From Sphingomonas sp. (lineage in GTDB: Bacteria > Pseudomonadota > Alphaproteobacteria > Sphingomonadales > Sphingomonadaceae), in assembly GCF_025353885.1 (NCBI RefSeq), contig NZ_JANXNX010000062.1, positions 22,687-86,686 on the forward strand: DNA of 64,000 bases, given 5' to 3'. Below, piece by piece: positions 44,458 through 55,317 of this stretch. The position numbers were made by a program, and so were the translations under genes. Under the pieces are notes generated by a model. It was not told where the DNA came from. It made no database searches and saw nothing but the letters and a program-made list of their open reading frames with translations. How positions within the stretch are numbered: position 1 is the stretch's first letter; every line of letters begins with the position of its first letter.

Positions 44458-45336
44458 GTGACGGCGGCGGTTGCGGTTATCGCCATGCTGCTGGCGGGTG
44501 CGACGGTCGAGCCTGCCCCCCAGGACGCGGCGGCACCCGTCGCGACGCCCCCGCCGCCGGTAGTGCCGACGCTGCCGACCACCGACACCAAAGCCGAACG
44601 CGGAACGGAACCCGGGGAGATCGTCGTTAGGGCGCGCGTCCGGACGCCCAGCGACCCGTTACAGGCGGTCAATGCGAAGTCGTTCGCGATCACGCAGGCG
44701 GTGGATGAGGCGATCGTCCGCCCCGTCGCGCTGACCTACCAGAAAATCCTGCCCGACCCGGTGCGCAGCGGTATCCGCAACATCATCAACAACCTGCGCG
44801 AGCCGGTCGTCTTCCTGAACTTCCTGCTGCAGTTGAAGCCCGGCAAGGCGGCGGAGACGGCGGCGCGTTTTGCGATCAACTCCACGGTCGGGATCGCGGG
44901 GACGTTCGATTTCGCCAAACGCAAGCCGATCAATCTTCCGAGGCGCCCGAACGGGCTGGGCAATACGCTGGGCTATTACGGGGTAAAGCCCGGGCCGTTC
45001 CTGTTCCTGCCGCTCCTCGGGCCGACCAGCCTGCGCGACCTGTTCGCCGACACTGCCGACCGGCTGGTGCTGCCGACCGTGGTCGGAAAACCCTTTAACA
45101 AACTGTATGTGGCGATCCCGATCGGCCTGTTCAGTTCGCTCGACCAGCGCGCCGAATATGACGAAAAGCTGATGGCGCAGCGCGAGACCGCCGATCCCTA
45201 TGTCGCACGACGCGAGGAATATCTGGCCCGGCGCCAGGCCGCGATCGACGCGCTCCACAGCCAGAAATGGCGCGACGCCCACCCGCGCGGGGTCACGGGC
45301 ACGGTCCCTCTCGCTCCGGCTTCCGTCCCGCGCTAG
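44458..45336 (+). CDS. mlaA: MlaA-family outer membrane lipid asymmetry protein
   Basis: A 292-residue VacJ/MlaA protein starting at GTG 44458. The domain (about 75-270) has VDEAIVRPVALTYQKILPD, RNIINNLREPVVFLNFLLQ, RFAINSTVGIAG and GYYGVKPGPFLFLPLLGPTS. In E. coli MlaA removes misplaced phospholipids from the outer leaflet. The N-terminus is hydrophobic but no lipobox cysteine is visible, whereas classical MlaA is a lipoprotein. A proline-rich linker precedes the domain. The hydroxylase follows after ten bases. The other mla genes are not in the window. Confidence 0.92.
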   Translation: MTAAVAVIAMLLAGATVEPAPQDAAAPVATPPPPVVPTLPTTDTKAERGTEPGEIVVRARVRTPSDPLQAVNAKSFAITQAVDEAIVRPVALTYQKILPDPVRSGIRNIINNLREPVVFLNFLLQLKPGKAAETAARFAINSTVGIAGTFDFAKRKPINLPRRPNGLGNTLGYYGVKPGPFLFLPLLGPTSLRDLFADTADRLVLPTVVGKPFNKLYVAIPIGLFSSLDQRAEYDEKLMAQRETADPYVARREEYLARRQAAIDALHSQKWRDAHPRGVTGTVPLAPASVPR

Positions 45337-45346
45337 ACGAGGGCAC

Positions 45347-46114
45347 ATGCTGGCCATTATCCTTTCGGCACTCGCGATGACCCTGATCGTGGGGGTGCGC
45401 TACTTGCTGGCCAGCGGGGCGTTCGCGCTGGTCACGCGCCGCGTGCGACCGGGGCTGTATGGCGGGCTTGGCCCCCAGATGCGGCGCGAGATCATGTGGA
45501 GCCTGGCATCGGCCGCGATCTATGGCGTGCCCGCAGGCGTGGTCGCGTGGGGGTGGCAGAACCACGGCTGGACGTTGATCTATACCGACGTTGCCGCCTA
45601 TCCGCTGTGGGTCATACCGGCCTCGGTGTTCGCCTATCTGTTTGCGCACGACACCTGGTTCTACTGGACGCACCGCTGGCTGCATCGGCCCGGGCCATTC
45701 CGGGTCGCGCACGCGGTCCACCACGCCAGCCGCCCCCCGACGGCATGGGCCGCGATGAGCTTTCATCCATGGGAGGCGTTGACCGGGGCTGTGGTTATTC
45801 CGTCACTGGTGTTCGCAATACCGATTCACGTGGGCGCTTTGGCGGTTGTGCTGACGGTCATGACGGTTATGGGCGTAACGAACCATATGGGGTGGGATGC
45901 ATTTCCACAGCGTCTTGTTCACGGGACGTCAGGGTCTTGGCTGATAACAGCGAGCCATCATCAGCGTCATCATGCCGAGTACAGGTGCAACTATGGGCTC
46001 TATTTTCGTTTCTGGGACAGGCTTTGCGGCACCGACAAGGGGCTTGGCAGCTTTGACGATGCTGGGCGGCGCGTGGATGGCGCTGGTCGGCGCGGCGCCG
46101 CCGGGGTCGATTGA
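45347..46114 (+). CDS. Sterol desaturase/fatty-acid hydroxylase-family membrane enzyme
   Basis: A 255-residue diiron membrane oxygenase; the ATG at 45347 is preferred because GAGGG precedes it and it gives an immediate hydrophobic N-terminus. The histidine boxes are HDTWFYWTHRWLH (101-113), HAVHH (122-126) and HHQRHH (204-209), enough for a diiron centre. It hydroxylates or desaturates a lipid; possible substrates are hopanoid/sphingolipid/fatty acid chains or ornithine lipids (OlsE type). Although carotenoid genes are nearby, the boxes resemble ERG3/sterol desaturase rather than CrtZ. Its last 120-odd bases overlap the next reading frame. Confidence 0.9.
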   Translation: MLAIILSALAMTLIVGVRYLLASGAFALVTRRVRPGLYGGLGPQMRREIMWSLASAAIYGVPAGVVAWGWQNHGWTLIYTDVAAYPLWVIPASVFAYLFAHDTWFYWTHRWLHRPGPFRVAHAVHHASRPPTAWAAMSFHPWEALTGAVVIPSLVFAIPIHVGALAVVLTVMTVMGVTNHMGWDAFPQRLVHGTSGSWLITASHHQRHHAEYRCNYGLYFRFWDRLCGTDKGLGSFDDAGRRVDGAGRRGAAGVD

Positions 46115-46472
46115 CGCCGATATATCGGGGCTGCGGTCGAACCGGGGGCAGGTCCTGGTCTGCCTGACGATGCGCGCCGATCATTTCCCCGACTGCCACG
46201 ACGACCCGCAGGCGCGGCGGATGGCGGTCCCCGCAGCACAGGCGGGCGCGCTGCGCTTCAGCGGGTTGCCTTCGGGCGGCTATGCCATCGCCCTGATCCA
46301 TGACGAGAATGGCAACAACAAACTGGACACGGTGCTGGGCATCCCACGCGAGGGCTTCGGGTTTTCGTGCAACCCGGTAATCCGCTTCGGCGCACCAAAG
46401 TTCGCCGCCGCGCGTTTCGCTGTGACCAGCGGCACCGTCGATGAAACCGTGCGCGTCAAATACATGCTGTAG
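45993..46472 (+). CDS. DUF2141-domain exported protein
   Basis: A small secreted protein; start uncertain between ATG 45993 and ATG 46059. From 45993 it has a long N-terminal region followed by a hydrophobic stretch and the cut site VGAAPPG; from 46059 the signal peptide begins MLGGAWMALVGAA. The mature domain has DADISGLRSNRGQVLVCL, SGLPSGGYAIALIHDENGN and LDTVLGIPREGFGFS, typical of DUF2141. Function is not established. It overlaps the hydroxylase frame by 56 to 122 bases. Overlap implies translational coupling. Confidence 0.8.
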   Translation: MGSIFVSGTGFAAPTRGLAALTMLGGAWMALVGAAPPGSIDADISGLRSNRGQVLVCLTMRADHFPDCHDDPQARRMAVPAAQAGALRFSGLPSGGYAIALIHDENGNNKLDTVLGIPREGFGFSCNPVIRFGAPKFAAARFAVTSGTVDETVRVKYML

Positions 46473-46548
46473 GGCGCTGAGGGACACAAACTGCGGGGTC
46501 AACCGTTTCGACGCCGAAATACACCATAATAACCAAGGAAATCATGCG

Positions 46549-47382
46549 ATGCGTTACGCTTTTCTGCTGTTGGCAGCCGCTGCCGTTGCCACCCCCGCGC
46601 TGGCCCAAGATGCACGCAAGAACCCATCGGCGGTCTACGAGGATTCGATCATTATCGGCGTCGGCGCGGCCAGCGTGCCCCGGTACGAGGGATCGAACGA
46701 CAACACATTCATCCCGGCGGCCGCCGCACGCGGCACGATCGGTGGCTATGGCTTCACGTTTGCAGGCACGACGTTGTCGACCGACATCATTCCGTATCGG
46801 GCGTCGACCGGCGGCAAGCTGGTACTCGGTCCTGTCGCACATCTGACGCTCAACCGGACCAGCGACAAGCGCACCCGCGATCCCCAGATCAGGGCGCTCG
46901 GCAAGATCGACAAGGCAATCGAAGTCGGTGGCCAGTTCGGCTATACCCAGACCGGCGTTTTCACCTCCGACTATGACACGCTGAATGCGACGGTGTCGGC
47001 GGTTTATGACGTGACCGGCACGCATGAGAGTGTCATCATCACGCCATCGATATCCTATGGCACACCGATCAGCCGCAAGGCGTTTGTCGGTATCAACGCA
47101 TCGGCAGATTATGTCGGCGGTAAATATGCCCGCACCTATTTCGGCGTGACCCCCGGCCAGTCGCTGGCCAGCGGATTGCCGACCTATACGCCGGGCGACG
47201 GCTTCCGCGACTTTTCGGTCAACGGCCTTGCCAATTATTCGCTGACCGGCGATCTGCGCGGCGGATTGTCGCTGTTCGGCGTCGTCAGCTATGAACGGCT
47301 GATCGGCGACTTCGCCCGATCGCCGGTCGTGCGCGATCGCAACCAGATGATCTATGCCGCCGGTCTTGCCTATACTTTCTGA
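46549..47382 (+). CDS. MipA/OmpV-family outer membrane protein
   Basis: A 277-residue beta-barrel. ATG 46549 follows AAGGAA with eight bases spacing and yields a signal peptide ending ALAQ; the upstream open frame overlaps the DUF2141 gene and is rejected. The domain features are SIIIGVGAASVPRYEGSND near the N-terminus, SYGTPISRKAFVGINASADY in the middle, and the C-terminal strand MIYAAGLAYTF. MipA proteins scaffold murein-synthesis complexes in E. coli, but most OmpV-like homologues are uncharacterised. Followed directly by the thiC leader. Confidence 0.88.
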   Translation: MRYAFLLLAAAAVATPALAQDARKNPSAVYEDSIIIGVGAASVPRYEGSNDNTFIPAAAARGTIGGYGFTFAGTTLSTDIIPYRASTGGKLVLGPVAHLTLNRTSDKRTRDPQIRALGKIDKAIEVGGQFGYTQTGVFTSDYDTLNATVSAVYDVTGTHESVIITPSISYGTPISRKAFVGINASADYVGGKYARTYFGVTPGQSLASGLPTYTPGDGFRDFSVNGLANYSLTGDLRGGLSLFGVVSYERLIGDFARSPVVRDRNQMIYAAGLAYTF

Positions 47383-47403
47383 TCCAGCGGCTTTAGACAT
47401 CGG

Positions 47404-49413
<2,010 letters not shown>

Positions 49414-49447
49414 GGGGCGCTAGAACGAGCAAGGGACGTGACATTCG

Positions 49448-49714
49448 TCAGTAATGATACCGGCACCCGGCCACCTCGACCGCGTGTCCGACCCCGCTCC
49501 CCGTCACCCGGTAAACCAGTCGGTGCTCGCGGGTGATGCGTCTGGACCACCAGCCTGACAGATTGCCGCCGAGCGGTTCGGGTTTGCCGGTGCCGCGAAA
49601 GGGATCGTGGGTGATTTCTTTGATCAGTACGTTGATGCAGGCGAGGGTTTTGCCATCCTCGGTTTGCCAGTGGAGGTAATCGTCCCAAGCATGGGACGCG
49701 AAAGTCAGCTTCAA
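49448..49714 (-). CDS. yoeB: YoeB-family toxin (ribosome-dependent mRNA interferase)
   Basis: An 88-residue Txe/YoeB RNase starting at TTG 49714. The catalytic residues line up with E. coli YoeB: E46 (KPEPLGG), R65 (REHRLVY), and the C-terminal H87-Y88 (CRYHY). It should cleave mRNA in the ribosomal A site and needs a YefM antitoxin. The antitoxin gene just upstream is broken (see pseudogene at 49725). Either a remote antitoxin neutralises it or the toxin is silent. Confidence 0.92.
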   Translation of the reverse strand: MKLTFASHAWDDYLHWQTEDGKTLACINVLIKEITHDPFRGTGKPEPLGGNLSGWWSRRITREHRLVYRVTGSGVGHAVEVAGCRYHY

Positions 49715-49724
49715 TGGCTGCCGC

Positions 49725-49958
49725 TCAAGGCTCGATCAGTTCGTGTTCCGCGCCGGAGCCAGCTTCCAGTTCAGTCATGCTCGTTAGCAACCGTCTTGCG
49801 TTGACGGGGGAGGAAAGCAGGTAGAGCGTTTCCTCGATCGATGCCCATTCGCTGGCAGACAGGACGACGACGCCCTCGCCGCGCTGGCGTGTGATAGCGA
49901 CTGGCGCGCGGTCGGCACGGCCCGGTCCATCACGGCCTTCAGAATTGCCTCGCAGTAA
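49725..49958 (-). pseudogene. yefM: YefM antitoxin, 5'-truncated and frameshifted
   Basis: The downstream part reads AITRQRGEGVVVLSASEW, then ASIEETLYLLSSPVNARRLL and ends LIEP, the C-terminal half of YefM. The upstream part, N-Y-C-E-A-I-L-K-A-V-M-D-R, is in a different frame: one base is missing near 49912-49920. A TGA stop precedes the upstream part and no ATG/GTG/TTG serves the downstream part before its late ATG. The remnant abuts the stop of the PNPOx gene. The Phd/YefM DNA-binding N-terminus is therefore lost as a translated unit. Confidence 0.85.
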
Positions 49959-50405
49959 TTAAACGCTCACAGTCCCCTCATCTTCGCCATCCCAATAGTG
50001 TATCCGGCCGGCGCGCACCCGGATCAGCACCAGCCCGGGTGTATCCACGCCCTGTTCGAACCATTTGTCGAGATCCTTGGTCCAGTGCGCCTCGAACTGT
50101 GCCTTGTCACGGATTAGGTCGGCGGTGCCGTCGACGGCGATAAACAAGGGCCGGTTGCCCATGAACCCCGCCTTGCCCTGATAACTGAGGCCAACGGCGG
50201 GGTCAGCTTCGATTTCAGGAACCATGGCTGCGGATTGGTGTGCGAAGAACCAGCTGTCGCCGTCATAATCGACTTCCCGATTGTTGCTCATCGGACGTGC
50301 GGCGATGCCGCCGGTGTCGGTGTGCGTGCTGAGCATGCAGAAATCGATGTCGCGCATCGTTTCCGAAATATCCGAAAGAGTTTTAGTCTGGGTCATCTCG
50401 GTCAT
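49959..50405 (-). CDS. Pyridoxamine 5'-phosphate oxidase-fold general stress protein
   Basis: A 148-residue split-barrel flavin-binding protein. The ATG at 50405 is chosen because GGAG lies six bases before it; the upstream ATG at 50417 and the longer frame lack support. Diagnostic pieces are DFCMLSTHTDTGGIAARPMS (N-terminal strand), SWFFAHQSAAMVPEIEADP and VGLSYQG. Members of this class bind FMN or F420 in stress responses and are not PdxH. The function remains unknown. Its stop abuts the antitoxin remnant. Confidence 0.88.
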   Translation of the reverse strand: MTEMTQTKTLSDISETMRDIDFCMLSTHTDTGGIAARPMSNNREVDYDGDSWFFAHQSAAMVPEIEADPAVGLSYQGKAGFMGNRPLFIAVDGTADLIRDKAQFEAHWTKDLDKWFEQGVDTPGLVLIRVRAGRIHYWDGEDEGTVSV

Positions 50406-50537
50406 CACCGGCTCCATGAGTTGCCAGCGTTGAACGCAGGAGGGCCGCCAGATGATCCACATCCGGCCAGAAGCCCGGCCTGGTTTTTCAAAGTCGGCAC
50501 CCCTTGACCCATTTGCGGGTTGCGGCGGGGCCGAGCC

Positions 50538-50663
50538 TCAGCTCTTGATCGTGACGAGGCCGGTCGCTCCGCCCTTGGTGCTGGGGTTCGACGCGTTTTT
50601 CTTGACCTTTTCGGCCTTGGGTTTGCGGGTTTCCTTGTTCGACTTTTTCTGGGCCTTGGCCAT
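50538..50663 (-). CDS. Small lysine-rich protein (41 residues)
   Basis: A short ORF MAKAQKKSNKETRKPKAEKV... ending TIKS with a GGACGAGA-like ribosome site (GAGGACGAGACC) upstream. About one third of the residues are lysine or arginine. Short proteins with this MAKAQKKSNKE start are common in sphingomonads, but their role is unknown; nucleic-acid binding is a guess from charge. Confidence 0.7.
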   Translation of the reverse strand: MAKAQKKSNKETRKPKAEKVKKNASNPSTKGGATGLVTIKS

Positions 50664-50700
50664 GGTCTCGTCCTCTTAGGCTTGATCGCTCGTTACCGGT

Positions 50701-51024
50701 CTATCGCATCGCCGCGCTGGGAGCAAAGCGCGACACGATCACCTTAACCACCGCCTCGTGAAGCGACTGGTGGAACGCGCAGCCATAGGTGAACACATCG
50801 CGCCACGCGATGACCGCTTCGAAGGGGGCAAAGGTCGGGATGGTCACAAACACGCGCTCGCCGACGGTCAGGCCGTAGAATGTCTCGCAACGAAAACCGG
50901 TGGCCGACAGGTCGAGCAGCGCGACGTCGAAACGCGCTGCGCCGGGAACACGAAGCTGTGCCGGGATCGCGACGGGCGACCGAATTGCGTGGCGCAGGTC
51001 ATGATAGTCGCGGGCAACGTTCAT
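50701..51024 (-). CDS. PilZ-domain protein
   Basis: A 107-residue single PilZ domain starting at ATG 51024 ([12 protein letters not shown]). The frame remains open far upstream but the additional part is a shadow of the 51166 and 52032 genes. Features are [16 protein letters not shown] with an arginine-rich N-terminus, the D/N-x-S-x-x-G motif at DLSATGF (38-44), and the C-terminal strand [15 protein letters not shown]. Members often bind c-di-GMP; the RxxxR motif is only partly present (RHAIR). It may control motility or polysaccharide output. Confidence 0.85.
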   Translation of the reverse strand: MNVARDYHDLRHAIRSPVAIPAQLRVPGAARFDVALLDLSATGFRCETFYGLTVGERVFVTIPTFAPFEAVIAWRDVFTYGCAFHQSLHEAVVKVIVSRFAPSAAMR

Positions 51025-51165
51025 GGCCGTCCTATCTGGCCGAGTGGATGGTCCCCGATTCCGGACTACGCCCGTCGTGGTTGCCGAAAGGTTAACGCGG
51101 ACGGCTTGCGATGCGCTGGACCAGGGGGCATGGCGAATGGGACCTCTTTTCAAGGACAGGCAGGC

Positions 51166-52035
51166 ATGGCGACTATCGGTGTTATCGGCGCAGGACAGAT
51201 GGGCGGGGGCATCGCGCAGGTTTCGGCGGCGGCGGGATATCATGTGCTGCTGTCCGACCAGAGCATCGAGCTGGCCGAAAAGGGAAAGGCCGGGATCGCC
51301 AAGGGGCTGGCCCGGCTTGTCGAAAAGGAAAAGATCACGGCAGCGGCACGCGACGCGACGGTTGCGCTGATCGAGCCGGTTGCGGGGACCGCCGCCTTTG
51401 CCGCCTGTTCGATCGTGATCGAGGCCGCGACCGAGCGCGAGGAGATCAAGCGCGCGATCTTTGCCGACGTCGGCAAGGTACTGGGCCCCGATGCGATCCT
51501 CGCTTCGAACACATCGTCGATCCCGATCACGCGATTGGGCCAGGCCGCGCCCGATGCGGGGCGCTTCATCGGCGTGCATTTCTTTAACCCGGTGCCGGTG
51601 ATGGGCCTGATCGAAGTGATCCGCGGGCTGGCGACATCGGACGATACGGTGGCCAGGGTCGAAGCCTATGGCCGGTCGCTGGGCAAGGAGATCGTTCACG
51701 CCAACGATGCGCCGGGTTTCATCGTCAACCGCGTGCTGATGCCGATGCTGAACGAGGCGTGCTTCGCGCTGGGCGAGGGCGTGGCCACGATCGCGGACAT
51801 CGATACCGCGTGCAAGCTGGGGCTGAACCACCCGATGGGGCCATTCACGCTGGCCGATTTCATCGGGCTGGACACCTGCCTGGAGATTTGCCGGGTGCTG
51901 TTTACCTCGACCGGCGATCCGAAGTTCCGGCCCGCGCCGGTCCTTGTAAAATATGTCGAGGCAGGCTGGTATGGGCGCAAGACTGGGCGCGGCTTTTATG
52001 ACTATTCCGGACCCGAGCCAGTGCCAACGCGCTAA
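51166..52035 (+). CDS. 3-hydroxybutyryl-CoA dehydrogenase
   Basis: A 289-residue monofunctional HBD enzyme. ATG 51166 follows AAGGACAGG; the longer frame upstream overlaps the PilZ gene antisense and is rejected. NAD motif GAGQMGGG is at 8-15, the catalytic pair is S-N-T-S-S-I-P and H in [14 protein letters not shown], and the C-domain has [17 protein letters not shown]. It interconverts acetoacetyl-CoA and 3-hydroxybutyryl-CoA, serving butyrate or PHB metabolism. Its stop overlaps that of the NupC gene by four bases (CTAA 52032-52035). Confidence 0.95.
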   Translation: MATIGVIGAGQMGGGIAQVSAAAGYHVLLSDQSIELAEKGKAGIAKGLARLVEKEKITAAARDATVALIEPVAGTAAFAACSIVIEAATEREEIKRAIFADVGKVLGPDAILASNTSSIPITRLGQAAPDAGRFIGVHFFNPVPVMGLIEVIRGLATSDDTVARVEAYGRSLGKEIVHANDAPGFIVNRVLMPMLNEACFALGEGVATIADIDTACKLGLNHPMGPFTLADFIGLDTCLEICRVLFTSTGDPKFRPAPVLVKYVEAGWYGRKTGRGFYDYSGPEPVPTR

Positions 52036-53273
52036 ACCGGGATCAGGAGCCCGGCGAGCGCGGCCGACATCAAATTGGCGAGGCTGCCCGCCGCCAGCGC
52101 CCGCAGTCCCAGCCGTGCGATGGCCGGGCGCTGGTTGGGGGCAAGGCCGCCGGTTACCGCCATCTGGATCGCGATCGAGCTGAAATTGGCAAAACCGCAC
52201 AGCGCAAAAGTCACGACGGCGACGGTGTGGGCGGACAGGGTTTTCTGCGCCGCGCCAAGGTCGATGAAGGCAACGAATTCGTTGAGGACAATCTTTGTCC
52301 CGAACAGGCCGCCCGCGCGCGCCGCCTCGTCCCAGGGCACGTTCAGCAGGAACATGACGGGGGCAAAGAGGCTGCCGATGATCGCCTGGAAGCTGAGGGC
52401 GGGATAACCGAACCACGCCCCGACACCGCCCAGCAAACCGTTTGCCAGCGCGACCAGCGCGACGAACGCCAGCACCATCGCGCCGACCGCGACAGCCAGT
52501 TTCACGCCGGTCTGCGCACCTTCGGCGGCGGCCATGATGATGTTGGCGGGGCGTTCCTCGCCAAAGGGAATATCGCCTGCAACATCGGGTTCCTTGCCAA
52601 GGTCGGCGGGATCGTCGGGCATGATGAGCTTTGCCATCAGGACGCCTCCGGGGGCTGACATGAAACTGGCGGCGAGAAGAAAGGGTAGCAGGTGGGCCCC
52701 AAGCATCGAGGCATAGGCGGCAAGGATCGTGCCCGCGACCCCCGCCATGCCTACGGTCATGATGCAAAACAACTGCGAGGGCGTGAGTTGGGCGAGATAG
52801 GGCCGGATTACCAGCGGTGCCTCGCTCTGCCCGACGAAGATGTTGGCGGCGGCCCCGAGCGATTCGACTTTCGAGATACTGGTCACATACTGGATCGCCC
52901 CACCAATCCAGCGGACGACGAATTGCATCACGCGCAGGTAATAGAGGATCGAGATCACGGCTGCGAAAAAGATGATCACCGGCAGCGCGGCGAGCGCGAA
53001 GCTGTGCCCGCCCAGTTCGGGCTTGGCGAGATTGCCGAAGATGAAGTCGATGCCCGCCTGCGCGTAGCCGAGCAGGTTGGTGACGCCGCGCGCCATCCCT
53101 TCGATCACCGATTTTCCGAACGGCACATACAGCACCAGCGTCGCGATGCCGGCCTGCAGGGCAAAGGCCGCGCCGACGATCCGCAACCGGATGGCGCGGC
53201 GGTTCGACGACAGCAGGACGGCGAGCCCCAGGATAAGTGCAATGCCGGCAATGCCGATCAGGACCTTGTTCAT
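52032..53273 (-). CDS. nupC: Concentrative nucleoside transporter (NupC/CNT family)
   Basis: A 413-residue CNT transporter with about 10-11 membrane segments. The N-terminal Nucleos_tra2_N part ([20 protein letters not shown]), the gate domain ([20 protein letters not shown]) and the core with [13 protein letters not shown] and [11 protein letters not shown] match NupC-type H+ or Na+ symporters. It imports nucleosides. It is divergent from yhhQ with a 130-base spacer. Confidence 0.95.
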   Translation of the reverse strand: MNKVLIGIAGIALILGLAVLLSSNRRAIRLRIVGAAFALQAGIATLVLYVPFGKSVIEGMARGVTNLLGYAQAGIDFIFGNLAKPELGGHSFALAALPVIIFFAAVISILYYLRVMQFVVRWIGGAIQYVTSISKVESLGAAANIFVGQSEAPLVIRPYLAQLTPSQLFCIMTVGMAGVAGTILAAYASMLGAHLLPFLLAASFMSAPGGVLMAKLIMPDDPADLGKEPDVAGDIPFGEERPANIIMAAAEGAQTGVKLAVAVGAMVLAFVALVALANGLLGGVGAWFGYPALSFQAIIGSLFAPVMFLLNVPWDEAARAGGLFGTKIVLNEFVAFIDLGAAQKTLSAHTVAVVTFALCGFANFSSIAIQMAVTGGLAPNQRPAIARLGLRALAAGSLANLMSAALAGLLIPV

Positions 53274-53403
53274 GCAGCTTTTCGTTCCGGCCCCTGGCGA
53301 TGGTACTCGCTATGGTACTGGCGACGTTACACGCTGGCCCGCCAGCGGCAAGCCGGTTTTGCCGGTCTTTCGCTTCGTCTCCAAACCCGATAGCAGGCCG
53401 CAG

Positions 53404-54048
53404 ATGGATACACCGGCTCCCCCCCTCTCGCGCTCGCTGTTCGCGTTCTCGGTCTTTTACGGCGGCATGGTCTGTATTGCGGGTGTGCTGGGTGTGAAAC
53501 AGGTCGCGCTGGGGCCGCTGGCGGTCGAAGCGGGGATTTTCGCCTTTCTGTTGCTGGTCGTCATGTCGAGTGCGATTGCCGAGTTGCATGGCCAGAAGAT
53601 CGCCACTGCGCTGGTGCGGATCGGGTTCGTGCCGCTGGTCATGTCGGCGCTGCTGATTCAGGTTGTGCTGGCGCTGCCCCATGATCCGGGGATGTATCCG
53701 CCCGCGATCGATGCCTTTCCGATCGTCGTCGGTCAAAGTGCGCGGATGATGATTGCCGGGCTGATTTCCTATGGCACGTCGCAAACGCTGAACGTCTACA
53801 TCTTCGACCGGTTGCGCAGCAACACCGGCAGGCTGGTGTGGTTGCGCGGGATGATCGCCAGCATCGTGTCGCAGATTGTCGATACGGTGTTGTTTATCAC
53901 GATTTCATTTTACGGCGAACGCCCGATCCTGGCCCTGATGGAGGGGCAGATGCTGACCAAGGTCGTGCTGTCGATCGTGCTGGTGCCGTTTCTTATCACC
54001 GGGTTCGTGGCGATTGGCCGCCGGCTCGACCGTGGAGTTTCCCAATGA
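53404..54048 (+). CDS. yhhQ: Queuosine precursor transporter (YhhQ family)
   Basis: A 214-residue inner-membrane protein with six segments. ATG 53404 follows GCAGGCCGCAG; the longer open frame is antisense to nupC. Diagnostic stretches are [39 protein letters not shown] and [20 protein letters not shown], typical of the VUT_1/YhhQ family. It imports preQ0/preQ1 for queuosine in tRNA. The stop overlaps argB by ATGA (54045-54048). Confidence 0.92.
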   Translation: MDTPAPPLSRSLFAFSVFYGGMVCIAGVLGVKQVALGPLAVEAGIFAFLLLVVMSSAIAELHGQKIATALVRIGFVPLVMSALLIQVVLALPHDPGMYPPAIDAFPIVVGQSARMMIAGLISYGTSQTLNVYIFDRLRSNTGRLVWLRGMIASIVSQIVDTVLFITISFYGERPILALMEGQMLTKVVLSIVLVPFLITGFVAIGRRLDRGVSQ

Positions 54049-54947
54049 GCCGTCACGATCCCGACCAGAGCCTGCTCGCCAAGGCCGAAACGCTGACCGA
54101 GGCGCTGCCCTATATGCAGCGCTACGCCGGGCAGATTTTTGTCGTCAAATACGGGGGGCATGCGATGGGTGACCCCGACGCGGCCAAGGGGTTTGCCGCC
54201 GACATCGTGCTGCTGAAGGCGGTCGGCATCAACCCGGTCGTCATCCACGGCGGCGGGCCGCAGATCGGTGCGATGCTGAAGAAACTCGGTGTCGAAAGCT
54301 CTTTTGTAAACGGGCTGCGGGTCACCGACGCCGAAACGGCGAGCATTGCCGAAATGGTCCTGTCGGGCGCGATCAACAAGGAAATCGTCGGCTGGATCAC
54401 CCGCGCCGGGGGCCGCGCGGTGGGTCTGTCGGGCAAGGATGCCGGGCTGGTCAGGGCTGAAAAAGTCGGGGCACGGTCGGCGGACACGACGCGCGGAATC
54501 GAACGCCACGTCGACCTTGGCTTCGTCGGCGATCCCGTGGCGGTCGATCGTGCGATCCTGGACACGCTGTCGGCAGCGGGGGTAATTCCCGTCATCGCCC
54601 CGATTGCCGCGGGCGAGGATGGCACGACCTATAACATCAACGCGGACACGATGGCGGGCGCGATCGCGGCTGCGCTGGGCGCGACGCGACTGTTCCTGCT
54701 GACCGACGTGGCGGGGGTGCTGGACAAGGACGGCGAATTGCTGACCGACCTGACGCCCACCCAGATCGAAGGACTGCGCGCCGACGGCACGGTCACTGGC
54801 GGGATGATCCCGAAGCTGGAAACCTGCGTCAATGCCGTCAATGGCGGGGTTGAGGCGGCGGTCATCCTCGACGGGCGCGTCCCCCATGCGATGCTGGTCG
54901 AAATCTTTACGGCCAAGGGTGCGGGGACACTGGTGCGCGCAGGCTGA
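54045..54947 (+). CDS. argB: N-acetylglutamate kinase
   Basis: A 300-residue ArgB. ATG 54045 overlaps the yhhQ stop as ATGA, giving [28 protein letters not shown] (substrate-binding lysine), [11 protein letters not shown] and [13 protein letters not shown] are family motifs. It phosphorylates N-acetylglutamate, the second step of arginine synthesis, and is typically arginine-inhibited in proteobacterial hexameric forms. The extra long frame starting at 53838 is a shadow of yhhQ. Confidence 0.97.
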   Translation: MSRHDPDQSLLAKAETLTEALPYMQRYAGQIFVVKYGGHAMGDPDAAKGFAADIVLLKAVGINPVVIHGGGPQIGAMLKKLGVESSFVNGLRVTDAETASIAEMVLSGAINKEIVGWITRAGGRAVGLSGKDAGLVRAEKVGARSADTTRGIERHVDLGFVGDPVAVDRAILDTLSAAGVIPVIAPIAAGEDGTTYNINADTMAGAIAAALGATRLFLLTDVAGVLDKDGELLTDLTPTQIEGLRADGTVTGGMIPKLETCVNAVNGGVEAAVILDGRVPHAMLVEIFTAKGAGTLVRAG

Positions 54948-55006
54948 TCGTTGCCGCTGCGGTCCGAGGTCGCTAAGGCGGGCCTTAAGCTAATTTAGGA
55001 ACCGTC

Positions 55007-55300
55007 ATGCTGTTGTCGATCGTCCAGATACTTTACATTTTGCTAAGCATCGTCTGGTGGATCATCGTCATCCAGGCCGTGATGTCATGGCTCATCGCGT
55101 TCAACGTTATCAACACGCACAATGATTTCGTGCGGTCGGTGTGGCAGGCACTCGATAAAATCACCGAGCCGCTTTATCGTCCGATCCGCAAGATCCTGCC
55201 CGACTTCGGCGCGCTGGACCTGTCGCCGCTGGTCGTGTTGCTGGTGCTTTATATCCTGCAGACGGTGGTCCTGCCGAACCTGCTTGCATCGGCTGCCTGA
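55007..55300 (+). CDS. YggT-family membrane protein
   Basis: A 97-residue YGGT-family protein with two membrane segments (about 5-30 and 65-92). ATG 55007 follows AGGA. The core YRPIRKILPDFGALDLSPLVV is the family hallmark between the segments. Often found near pyrroline-5-carboxylate reductase or septum genes; role in division or osmotic tolerance is not proven. folD begins 17 bases after its stop. Confidence 0.93.
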   Translation: MLLSIVQILYILLSIVWWIIVIQAVMSWLIAFNVINTHNDFVRSVWQALDKITEPLYRPIRKILPDFGALDLSPLVVLLVLYILQTVVLPNLLASAA

Positions 55301-55317
55301 CGTGACATCGATCTGAC

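Noticed and set aside
45347..46114. Beta-carotene hydroxylase CrtZ
   Set aside because: The histidine-box spacing is that of sterol desaturases, and it is separated from the crt operon by other genes on the opposite strand.
53274..53403. preQ1 riboswitch before yhhQ
   Set aside because: I found only short direct repeats (ATGGTACT) and no recognisable preQ1 aptamer.
51025..53784. Upstream extension of the PilZ frame to about 1000 codons
   Set aside because: It runs antisense to the HBD gene and out of frame with nupC; only the last 107 codons carry the PilZ domain.
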